64,000 nt of DNA from positions 1-64,000 of the forward strand of contig CACXSA010000014.1 of the NCBI GenBank assembly GCA_902770195.1, written 5' to 3'. This DNA is from an uncultured Prevotellaceae bacterium. GTDB lineage: Bacteria; Bacteroidota; Bacteroidia; Bacteroidales; Bacteroidaceae. The notes under the pieces are model-generated. The model was not told the origin of the DNA, made no database searches, and saw nothing but the letters and a program-made list of their open reading frames with translations. How positions within the stretch are numbered: the stretch's first letter is position 1; each line of letters opens with the position of its first letter. The position numbers and the translations under genes were made by a program. Shown piece by piece: positions 26,967-33,832 of the stretch.

Positions 26967-27022
26967 TATTGACCTTCCTTGACGGAAATATTTATTGATT
27001 TTTAAGCGAGGATAACAAAAAA
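26948..27022. promoter_or_regulatory. Long inverted repeat, possible operator
   Basis: Perfect 13-bp arms TTTTTTGTTATCC (26948-26960) and its complement (27010-27022), 49 nt apart. The left arm sits in the spacer of the small RNA promoter and the right arm ends 7 nt before the VirE-N start codon. Confidence 0.55.
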
Positions 27023-27029
27023 CACTATC

Positions 27030-27629
27030 ATGCCTATAGACAATAACAAGTTCTCGATATTCCCAAAAGGATACCGAAACCAGAAAGGGCAGGCCGTTTT
27101 GGCCACCCGACCACAGCAGGCACAGGACATAGCCTGGGCTTACGACTACATAACCTCCGTTCGTGCACAGTGGGCTACCGAGACCCTGCGTTCCATGCTG
27201 GAGACGGCAACGAAGGATGAGCTCAGCGACTTCAAGAAATTGAACTTCGAGTGTGCCACCTTCAATGGCATCTTCTCCTATCGCAACGCACGAAACCTTG
27301 TCAACCGTTCGCCTTTTATGGTCATCGACATCGACGACCTGAGTTCGACGGAAGAAGCACGTGAAGTGCAACAGGCTCTCATTAGCGACGACAAGGTGGA
27401 GACCGCCCTCTGCTTCGTGTCGCCCAAAGGACGTGGCGTGAAATGGGTGGTCAGGTTGCCTGAATGGGCACTGCACGACGACTTCAAGCAGTCGTTCCTG
27501 ACCATGCAGCAGCATGTGGCTTTCCACTATGGCATAGCCATCGACAAGAGTGGAAGCGACGTCTGTCGTGCCTGTTTCCTGCCCTGCGACCCCGAATGTT
27601 ATATTAACCCAATCTATTTTTTAAGATGA
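27030..27629 (+). CDS. BT4734/VirE N-terminal-domain protein
   Basis: A 199-residue protein with the BT4734-like (VirE N) fold: FSIFPKGYRNQ at the N terminus, FNGIFSYRNARNLVNRSPFMVIDIDDL around residue 75, CFVSPKGRGVKWVVRL around 130, and SGSDVCRACFLPCDPECYINP at the end. The pattern resembles primase-polymerase-like proteins of mobile elements. In relatives this domain and the next protein form a single chain. Here the stop overlaps the next start (ATGA), and a U UUU UUA heptamer lies just before the stop. Confidence 0.85.
   Translation: MPIDNNKFSIFPKGYRNQKGQAVLATRPQQAQDIAWAYDYITSVRAQWATETLRSMLETATKDELSDFKKLNFECATFNGIFSYRNARNLVNRSPFMVIDIDDLSSTEEAREVQQALISDDKVETALCFVSPKGRGVKWVVRLPEWALHDDFKQSFLTMQQHVAFHYGIAIDKSGSDVCRACFLPCDPECYINPIYFLR
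27617..27623 (+). promoter_or_regulatory. Candidate -1 frameshift site
   Basis: T TTT TTA in the zero frame, followed by AAG. The next frame, -1, leads into the VapE-like protein. A GCCT/AGGC stem lies about 50 nt downstream. Confidence 0.45.
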
Positions 27630-29179
27630 TGAAGAACAACTACACCGATCTTGAGCACCTGGAACTGGTGGCTCAGCGCCTTGCCGAGGCTGGCAGGGAC
27701 ATTACGGCAGACTATGCCGACTGGATTAACGTGACCTTTGCCTGTGCATCGCTGGGCGAACAGGCTCGCGAGGCTTATCATACCATCTGTTCGCTCTACT
27801 CCGGCTACAAGCGCGAGGAGTGCGACGAGAAGTTTACCAACTGCCTGAAAGCTGGCAACGGCAGCGTCACGTTGGGCACGCTGATGAAGATGGTCCAGGA
27901 TGCGGGCATTGACACTAGTTTGCCACGTGGCCGACGCCAAAAGTCGGCAAAGAAGAAAAAGGAGGAACAGGAGAATCGCATACAGGCCATGCGCGAGGCG
28001 CTGACCGCACAGGCCCAGTGGCGCTTCAACGTGTGGCGACAGCGTCCGGAGGTCTGCGAACAAGGACAGCCATGGCGACCCGTCCAGGACCGCGACCTCG
28101 ACACCTACTACTGCCGGCTGAAGGAACAAGGGCTGAATGTCAGCAGCCAGGATGTCAAGTCGCTCATCTACAGCCGCGATTTCTGTCAGGACTACGATGC
28201 CTTCAAAGAGTGGCTCAACAGTCTGAAACCGTGGAATCCGGACACCGATCCTGACTATCTGTGCGACTTCTACATCGGCCACTTGGAGTTTGGCGACCCG
28301 GAGAATGAGCCGTTCTACGACCAGATGCTGAAGAAATGGCATGTGGGTATGGTGGCACTGATGCTGGGACGTATCAGCGAGAATCCGCAGATGCCCATCT
28401 TCAAGGGCTTGCAGCACATCGGCAAGACCTACTTCGTGCGCCACATCCTGCCTCCCGAGCTCCGTGACTACCGATTGGAAGTCGGACCCTCGGAACGCAT
28501 CGACAAGGACTTCATCATATCGCTCTCCGAGACACCGCTCATCCTCCTCGACGAAATCTCCTTCGGCAGCAACCAGAAAAGCGAAGCCTTCAAGTACATC
28601 GTCACCTCCAGCCGTTCGAATGTCCGCGACTCCTATGCCCGCTTCCGTGAATTGCGAGAGCGACGTGCCTCGCTCATCGCCACCACCAACGAAGACAACT
28701 TCATACGCAACACAGAGGGCACCCGCCGCTACCTGGTCATCGACCTCAAGGGCACCGTAGATCTTGAAAACTTTCCGCTGCCCTACGAAGGTGCCTATGC
28801 ACAGGCGCTATACCTGCTCGACCACGGTTTCATCCCGCAACCCACCCATGAGGAGAGCCAGCTCATCACCGACCACAACAGGCGTTTTGAGGAGCCCAAC
28901 GACTGCGAAGAGGCCATCCTCACCTTCCTCCGACAGCCCGACAGTATCGGCAGCTCGGAAACCATGTCGGCTGGCGACATCATACACGAGCTGAACTATC
29001 GCGGATTCCGAGGACGTGAATATAATGCTAACAACATTGGAAAAACAATGAAGAAGCTGGGATTCGAGAGCAAGAAGATTCGAGGTCAAAACAAATATCT
29101 GGTAACGAAGGTCGATTTTGCACAGCATAATCTCGACAACAAGGAGGATGCCAGACAGTTTGTACCTGAAATCTTCTAA
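27626..29179 (+). CDS. VapE/VirE-like P-loop protein
   Basis: A 517-residue protein. The first 100 residues (LEHLELVAQRLAEAGRDITADYADWINVTFA) look like the continuation of a primase-type protein; the middle P-loop domain has GLQHIGKT (Walker A), LILLDEISF (Walker B) and SLIATTNEDNF (sensor-like); the C terminus is a winged-helix-like region (DIIHELNYRGFRGREYNANNIGKTMKKLG). This is the VapE/DUF5906 type of helicase-like ATPase found in phages and islands. It overlaps the VirE-N gene by 4 nt in the -1 frame. A long hairpin follows. Confidence 0.85.
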   Translation: MMKNNYTDLEHLELVAQRLAEAGRDITADYADWINVTFACASLGEQAREAYHTICSLYSGYKREECDEKFTNCLKAGNGSVTLGTLMKMVQDAGIDTSLPRGRRQKSAKKKKEEQENRIQAMREALTAQAQWRFNVWRQRPEVCEQGQPWRPVQDRDLDTYYCRLKEQGLNVSSQDVKSLIYSRDFCQDYDAFKEWLNSLKPWNPDTDPDYLCDFYIGHLEFGDPENEPFYDQMLKKWHVGMVALMLGRISENPQMPIFKGLQHIGKTYFVRHILPPELRDYRLEVGPSERIDKDFIISLSETPLILLDEISFGSNQKSEAFKYIVTSSRSNVRDSYARFRELRERRASLIATTNEDNFIRNTEGTRRYLVIDLKGTVDLENFPLPYEGAYAQALYLLDHGFIPQPTHEESQLITDHNRRFEEPNDCEEAILTFLRQPDSIGSSETMSAGDIIHELNYRGFRGREYNANNIGKTMKKLGFESKKIRGQNKYLVTKVDFAQHNLDNKEDARQFVPEIF

Positions 29180-29192
29180 AATCTACAGGTTG

Positions 29193-29321
29193 GGGGGAAG
29201 GTGGGGAAGGTGTTTCTTATCTATTTGATAAATTAAATCCTAATTCTACTTGTACATTTTGCAAGGTGATTTAGGATTTATTTTTAATCCCCTTAAGAAA
29301 ACACCTTCCCCACCTTCCCCC
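29193..29321 (+). terminator. Long nested hairpin after the VapE-like gene
   Basis: GGGGGAAGGTGGGGAAGGTG (29193-29212) pairs with its complement (to 29321), and inner arms AAATCCTAA/TTAGGATTT pair within. A T-run follows, so it can end the operon transcript; its size suggests an extra role. Confidence 0.65.
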
Positions 29322-29350
29322 TTTTTTCAAAAAACAGCCTTTTACTGCCC

Positions 29351-29409
29351 AATAACCCTGCCTTATCGCGCAATAACCCTGCCTTATTTTTGCTTAAGGC
29401 AGGGTTATT
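29351..29409. repeat. Three copies of AATAACCCTGCCTTA, one inverted
   Basis: Direct copies at 29351-29365 and 29372-29386, inverted copy at 29395-29409. Either direct copy can pair perfectly over 15 bp with the inverted one. The rest of the gene-free stretch 29180-29750 holds no gene that I can support. Confidence 0.75.
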
Positions 29410-29584
29410 AGGTAATTTATTCCTGTACATAAATGGAACCGCATTTTGTGTAGTTCTCAATCGGGATCCGGTTCCGACAAAGGATTCAAGATGCCAAAGA
29501 AATGCCTGAAATATTTAGCTTCGCTGAATATTGGCTTCGGCTCAACAATTAAATAAATTTAACTGTGTTCGCCTTGCACAATAA

Positions 29585-29615
29585 TTGCATATCTCGGGAT
29601 TTTTCCGTATCTTTG
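29585..29615 (+). promoter_or_regulatory. Promoter of the M15 peptidase gene
   Basis: TTGCATATCTCGGGA then TATCTTTG (29608-29615), a variant of the smalltalk cassette promoter. A GC-rich 60-nt insert follows in the leader. Confidence 0.65.
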
Positions 29616-29750
29616 TCGAAGCAACAGAGATGCTACGGCGACCTCGGCGTCGGCTCAGCATGGCTCGAGCAAGCTCGGCTCTGCGTTCACCTAGCACGAC
29701 GTTGTACTTGATAATTAACACCATTTATTCACCTTTAAAACACAACGATT

Positions 29751-30167
29751 ATGAACAAAACTATGGAAAACACAAGACTCAGTAAACACTTCTCATTGGA
29801 AGAATTCATCAACGTGGGCAAGTATGCAGAGAACAAGCCTGCTATGCAGCATGTGGCCAACATGACCTATGGCTGTCTGATGCTCTTGGAACCTGCCCGA
29901 GAAGTGGTCGGTCCCATCCTCATCAACTCCGGTTTCCGCAACCCTCGTGTCAATGCCCTCGTGGGCGGTGTCCGAAATTCACAGCACCTGCTCGGCCAGG
30001 CTGCCGACATCCGCCCTCGCGACCCTGCTCAGTTCCAACGCTTGGTCGATTTCCTCAAGGCTCATGAACTGACCGACCAACTGCTAACGGGCAATGGCTG
30101 GCTCCGCATCTCCTGGAGTCCATTTGGAACACCAAGACATGATGTAAGGATTGGATATTACAAATAA
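29751..30167 (+). CDS. M15-type peptidase (peptidoglycan cleaving)
   Basis: A 138-residue cytoplasmically encoded enzyme of the peptidase M15A type: LSKHFSLEEFINVGKY, NSGFRNPRVNALVGG, and the zinc motif SQHLLGQAADIRP (His and Asp ligands). The usual third ligand, a His in W-x-H, is replaced by Arg (GWLRISW), so activity is uncertain. The leader and first codons (ATGAACAAAACT) match the smalltalk start, and the second ATG (MENTRLSK) matches the M15 remnant at 25709-25780. I give the first ATG; the true start may be the second. Confidence 0.82.
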   Translation: MNKTMENTRLSKHFSLEEFINVGKYAENKPAMQHVANMTYGCLMLLEPAREVVGPILINSGFRNPRVNALVGGVRNSQHLLGQAADIRPRDPAQFQRLVDFLKAHELTDQLLTGNGWLRISWSPFGTPRHDVRIGYYK

Positions 30168-30196
30168 AATATAGCATAAATATTCGACCAAAGAAA

Positions 30197-30220
30197 ATCC
30201 CCCACAACTCTGCGGGGGAT
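30197..30220. terminator. Hairpin after the M15 gene
   Basis: ATCCCCC and GGGGGAT arms with a 10-nt loop between the M15 stop and the hepT remnant. A T-rich stretch follows on the minus strand. Confidence 0.5.
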
Positions 30221-30244
30221 AATTATGTCATCATGAATGAAGAG

Positions 30245-30361
30245 TCACATGACATTAGACTTCATGTCCTCGAAAGTTTTTCCTTCAAGGAAGCTCATAA
30301 CGTTTCAGATACGCTCCTTGATATGGAGCAGTCGGTCTATGTCTCTAAGCGCCTCTCTCAT
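30245..30361 (-). pseudogene. Degraded HepT (HEPN) toxin gene
   Basis: The minus strand reads MREALRDIDRLLHIKERI, then an in-frame TGA, then NVMSFLEGKTFEDMKSNVM and a stop. This resembles the N-terminal half of HepT-type (DUF86) proteins. The start overlaps the mntA remnant, as in intact MntA/HepT pairs. Both a nonsense codon and a truncation make it non-functional. Confidence 0.7.
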
Positions 30362-30479
30362 AGATTATCTTTAAGTCTTTTGCTGCAGCGGCAGCAGCGG
30401 CAGGTCGAAGAGTTCCTTCTTCTACAAGGTCAACCTTACGCCCAAGGCGCTCTTCCAATTCACGATGCATACGGGCAAA
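30345..30479 (-). pseudogene. Truncated MntA-type nucleotidyltransferase gene
   Basis: Only the C-terminal 44 codons remain (MHRELEERLGRKVDLVEEGTL and KIIYERGA), the typical tail of minimal nucleotidyltransferase antitoxins. The 5' part is cut off exactly at the REP-like repeat 30473-30514. Confidence 0.72.
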
Positions 30480-30514
30480 AGAAAAGGGGAGATTATTTGC
30501 ATATCTCCCGATTT
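30473..30514. repeat. REP-like palindrome, copy A
   Basis: GGCAAAAGAAAAGGGGAGAT...ATCTCCC; GGGAGAT and ATCTCCC form a 7-bp palindrome around TATTTGCAT. About 38 bp are shared with copy B at 31756-31796, on the other side of the RAYT gene. Confidence 0.75.
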
Positions 30515-30561
30515 TTGTAATTTTGCGTCTAGGTCAGATACCCTTTATTAACTGTCAGCTG

Positions 30562-31722
30562 TCAGCCAACTATCCTTGCATCTCCATCAAAAGCACAAAT
30601 CTCCACTGCCAATGTGTTAAGGTTGTGAAAGCGACTGTAGTCACTGTCTGCAGGGACAGTCCCCACTCTCCCCATTGTGTCAATATCCCACGGAGCGAGA
30701 ATCAACAACGAACCATTGGCACAGGCCTCAAAGCGCTGTCGCTCAGGCTTCCAGAAGGTACCGATGGGCTCCTTCTGAAGGTGTATCAGCGGAAAGCCCT
30801 GCTTCATACACTCGTTTTTCATCAACCGTTCACCACCTGATATGCCTGGTGTCACGATGACGGTACACCCTTCCAGAATAGCCCTTTCCCACTGTTGGCG
30901 CTCGCCGGCATAATCGGCTGTTTCCTCATATGGCTGATCAGTGACCGGATGCCTACGATGGCATTGCACCTGGATTTTTCGTGCCCACCGCAGCAGAAAC
31001 AGATTGCCAAAGGCACCATAGCTTCGATTACCGATGCGCACATGCAGACAGCGACGCATCACATCGGGTAACATCTTACGCAAAAGAGCACGGCGAGGGT
31101 TATCGTGGACATAGGCTATCATGGCCTGACGGTGGCGTTCATCCAGACAAACGGTATCGTCATAGTTATCATCGAAAAGCGGGCGCTGGTTCCTGCCAAC
31201 AAGCGCATAGTACTCCCGCCGTTGCTTCTTTGACATGCTCCTGATTAACGCCCCCTCGTTATCATGCCGCAGGGCTTTCTCGCGCAGCCATCCTGGCACC
31301 TTGTCTCCCTTCAAATCGACCGATATCGGACGATTTACTGATGCCTCCATCCCCATCTGTTTCTGCCATTGGCTGGTACATACAGCCTTAAATGCCTGAA
31401 TAATATCACCCAGGCTCCATTCCATCGGCTCCAGCACTTCTATTACACCATGGAAATGGTCTGGCATACACACACAAGCATGAATCAACACACGATTTCC
31501 ATGAACAACCTGCGCCTCCGGTATTCTCAGCCACGTTTGTTCCACGACCTCACCCAGTGGGGTAAGCGTAAGCGCATTGCCTTCTTTCAGCGCATCGATC
31601 CCCATAGCTGAAAAAGAAGAAAGCAACTGCTCGCGCCCACTTACCACCAAGGTAATGAGATAGGTGCCGCGACCATAGTAATCATGTCCTGGATTACGTG
31701 GACGATATGCTGATGTCGTCAT
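30562..31722 (-). CDS. RAYT-type Y1 transposase with extra C-terminal domain
   Basis: A 386-residue protein. Residues 1-190 are a Y1/REP-associated tyrosine transposase: PDHFHGVIEV carries the HUH metal motif, and YVHDNPRRA carries the catalytic Tyr. Residues about 200-386 form a second domain with GCTVIVTPGISGGERLMK and GSLLILAPWD, resembling a DprA/SLOG-type Rossmann fold. Family RAYTs are usually 150-200 residues long. I start at MTTSAYRPRNPG; an upstream GTG adds three codons. The gene is flanked by direct copies of a palindromic repeat. Confidence 0.82.
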   Translation of the reverse strand: MTTSAYRPRNPGHDYYGRGTYLITLVVSGREQLLSSFSAMGIDALKEGNALTLTPLGEVVEQTWLRIPEAQVVHGNRVLIHACVCMPDHFHGVIEVLEPMEWSLGDIIQAFKAVCTSQWQKQMGMEASVNRPISVDLKGDKVPGWLREKALRHDNEGALIRSMSKKQRREYYALVGRNQRPLFDDNYDDTVCLDERHRQAMIAYVHDNPRRALLRKMLPDVMRRCLHVRIGNRSYGAFGNLFLLRWARKIQVQCHRRHPVTDQPYEETADYAGERQQWERAILEGCTVIVTPGISGGERLMKNECMKQGFPLIHLQKEPIGTFWKPERQRFEACANGSLLILAPWDIDTMGRVGTVPADSDYSRFHNLNTLAVEICAFDGDARIVG

Positions 31723-31755
31723 TCTGTACACAAAGATAGAAATTAATTCCTGAAC

Positions 31756-31796
31756 GGCAAAGAAAAGGGGGAGATTATTTGCATATCTCCCGATTT
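31756..31796. repeat. REP-like palindrome, copy B
   Basis: GGCAAAGAAAAGGGGGAGAT...ATCTCCC, same orientation as copy A, located just upstream of the RAYT start. Confidence 0.75.
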
Positions 31797-31823
31797 ATCC
31801 GTCCCTTTTGTGTACTTTTCATG

Positions 31824-32714
31824 TTATTTTACAAACACCTTTTTCACGGTGCCATCTTCCATGCGGATGATATTGATGCCTCTTTCACCCTGTGTACGGC
31901 GTCCGTCAAGAGTATATCGGGCAGATACAGCAACTCTCTGAACGCTCTTCATGCTAACGGAAGTGGCTTCACTTTCGATGGAGTAGATGTAATAAACTCT
32001 TGGATATGACGAATTGTCTGAAATGCTAAGATAGCGTTTACCATTGATAAGGATGAGGTCAAATTTAAGTTCAAAAGCCTCGACCTCGAAGCCTTCTTCG
32101 AAATTTACCGTACTGAGTACATTACCAGTTTCAGAAACAATCTTAAATCCAACTATATTCATACTTGATATCGTAACTTTAGTATCAATAGTTCCGTCAC
32201 CGTCTTGGTCACGCTCTTCATACTTAGAATATGGCTTGTAAACAGGCATGATATATTCGTACTTGTCATCGTTATTAAAAATGGTTTGTGACAGGTAGAT
32301 ACTTCTAAAATCATCACAACTTTGGTTGAAATCTTTCAGAGTGATACGAGATGTCCCCCAGCCATATATGGTGTTGCTCTCGTCATAGATGGTCTTCCAA
32401 TCACCTGTAAAACCAGCATGCCCCATGCCGTCATCTTGCCACTCGCGTTGCTCCATTTTTCTTGAATCGGTAAATGACTCTAACTGCACTATCAACTCTC
32501 CTTGTTGAGTAAAGTCGTCGGCATAGAATGTAAATATTTCCTTACCATTGCTATTGTCATAATTTTTAATGTACATCTGAGCTTTTCCGTTGGCTGAGAA
32601 TTCGCTCATAGTTGCATCAATAGAGTTCTCTGCTTCAAATACCTTTGGGTTACTTTGAGCCATCATAGCACTTGCAGAAACTGCAAACATCATAAGGGTA
32701 AAAAATTTTTTCAT
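31824..32714 (-). CDS. Exported protein of unknown function with C-terminal tag
   Basis: A 296-residue secreted protein (signal MKKFFTLMMFAVSASAMMAQ). It is beta-rich and acidic, with a DQDGDGTIDTK stretch that could bind calcium. The last 30 residues (YTLDGRRTQGERGINIIRM) form the short tag common on secreted Prevotella proteins, also seen at 6355-7404. No family recognised. It lies between the transposase and the second HU-like gene. Confidence 0.75.
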   Translation of the reverse strand: MKKFFTLMMFAVSASAMMAQSNPKVFEAENSIDATMSEFSANGKAQMYIKNYDNSNGKEIFTFYADDFTQQGELIVQLESFTDSRKMEQREWQDDGMGHAGFTGDWKTIYDESNTIYGWGTSRITLKDFNQSCDDFRSIYLSQTIFNNDDKYEYIMPVYKPYSKYEERDQDGDGTIDTKVTISSMNIVGFKIVSETGNVLSTVNFEEGFEVEAFELKFDLILINGKRYLSISDNSSYPRVYYIYSIESEATSVSMKSVQRVAVSARYTLDGRRTQGERGINIIRMEDGTVKKVFVK

Positions 32715-32819
32715 AAGTTTTTCTTTTAAGTTAATATATTTATTTTAGCTAAATTATATCTCAGCTTTTATGCATCTTCAGTTTTAAGAATTCAACATAA
32801 TATTTCGTTTCTTCGACTG

Positions 32820-32827
32820 CAAAGATA
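32820..32827 (-). promoter_or_regulatory. -7 element of the exported protein gene
   Basis: TATCTTTG on the minus strand about 105 nt before the start. The rest of 32715-32947 holds nothing else I can support. Confidence 0.5.
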
Positions 32828-32947
32828 AGTACTTTTTTTGAAACTTCCAAAAAAATTCCACATAATTGTCCAGTAATGCCGGATAAGGATGGGTTACTGA
32901 CGAGGCAAAAAAATATTGATTTTTATTTGAAAAAAGTGGCGGAAAAG

Positions 32948-32979
32948 TTTGGTGGTTTCGAATATTTTTCGTAACTTTG
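32948..32979 (+). promoter_or_regulatory. Promoter of the second HU-like gene
   Basis: TTTG (32948-32951), a 20-nt spacer and TAACTTTG (32972-32979). Confidence 0.75.
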
Positions 32980-32985
32980 TAACAT

Positions 32986-33065
32986 ATTAAAAGAGCGGGA
33001 TTCAGGCCACCCGGTGCAGTTGGTCTGAGGGAGTTTCTAATACCATAAAAAACACGACAAAAGGT
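32986..33065 (+). promoter_or_regulatory. Conserved structured leader of the second HU-like gene
   Basis: Nearly identical to 1-84: AGCGGGA at 32994-33000, GGTCTGAGGGAGTTTC at 33022-33037, and ATACC able to pair with GGTAT at the start codon. The leader is conserved more strictly than the coding regions behind it. Confidence 0.65.
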
Positions 33066-33665
33066 ATGATTGAACTTTATTTGAGCAAGGTGACCGAGAA
33101 TTCGGAAACCGAACAGGCGGGTAAGCTGTATGCCCGCGTGAGTTACAAAGAGACGATGAGCGTGCAGGACATGGCTCACCACATGGCAGAACACAACACG
33201 ATGTTCTCGGAGGGCTCCATCACAGGTATTCTCATCGACTTCGTGAAGTGTGTGCGTGAGCAGGTGCTGATGGGCAACACCGTGAAGATTGACAACCTCG
33301 CCATCTTCAAAGCCACAGTGGAGGCGAACGCCCTGGAGACACTCTACGACGCCCAGAGCGACAAGGTGGCACAGGCATCCATCGGAGTGCTGGCCGAGGG
33401 TCAGAAGACGGGTCCTGCCGTGAAGACCATCAAGCTGCTGGCTCAGAGCACCGGCGACTTCACCCGCGATGAGCTGAAGAAGGATGCCAAACTGAGCTGG
33501 ACCGACAAGACCAAGGCAGAGATTGCAGCTGCCAAGGGGACAACGGATTCAACGGATGGCACGAATTCCGGTGGCAACAACCAAAGTGGTGGAAGCGGCA
33601 CATTAACCCCTGGTGGTAACAACAGCGGAGGCGGTGACAACTCCGGAGACGGCGACGACCACTAA
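33066..33665 (+). CDS. HU-like DNA-binding protein, second copy
   Basis: A 199-residue paralogue of the product of 85-696. The first 150 residues align without gaps (MIELYLSKVTENSETEQAGK, DFVKCVREQVLMGNTVKIDN, ARVSYKETMSVQD), with many conservative changes. The Gly/Asn/Ser-rich tail differs (GGNNQSGGSG, GGGDNSGDGD), so tails diverge fast while the body and leader are kept. A terminator like that of the first copy follows. Likely a nucleoid-type protein serving the accessory module. Confidence 0.85.
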   Translation: MIELYLSKVTENSETEQAGKLYARVSYKETMSVQDMAHHMAEHNTMFSEGSITGILIDFVKCVREQVLMGNTVKIDNLAIFKATVEANALETLYDAQSDKVAQASIGVLAEGQKTGPAVKTIKLLAQSTGDFTRDELKKDAKLSWTDKTKAEIAAAKGTTDSTDGTNSGGNNQSGGSGTLTPGGNNSGGGDNSGDGDDH

Positions 33666-33740
33666 AAAGTGGCAACAGTGGTGGCGGCATGGCCCAGAAC
33701 CAATGTCGATGACATCAACTGATGACATCAACTAAGCAGA

Positions 33741-33772
33741 AAAGAGGCTCCTTTCGGGAACCTCTTTTTTGT
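33741..33772 (+). terminator. Terminator of the second HU-like gene
   Basis: AAAAGAGG and CCTCTTTT arms with T-run. A tandem GATGACATCAACT pair lies just upstream (33708-33733). Confidence 0.75.
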
Positions 33773-33832
33773 GTACGACGGAAAATGGCGTAAATATTTT
33801 TCGCTTGGCTTACCTGGAAAAGCATTTTTGGT

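Noticed and set aside
29351..29409. CRISPR array
   Set aside because: Only three units, one inverted, spaced by 6 and 8 nt.
29542..29785. Short open frames on both strands before the M15 gene
   Set aside because: They fall in the M15 leader and promoter; the plus-strand frame's ending only mirrors the tail of the small membrane protein because of shared ancestry.
30233..30520. Plus-strand open frame of about 95 codons
   Set aside because: The minus strand here encodes clear mntA and hepT remnants, which better explain the sequence.
32784..33194. Minus-strand frame across the HU leader
   Set aside because: It overlaps the promoter, leader and start of the second HU-like gene and has no family features.
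25700..33800. Prophage
   Set aside because: No integrase, terminase, capsid, portal or tail genes were found; only module genes shared with various elements.
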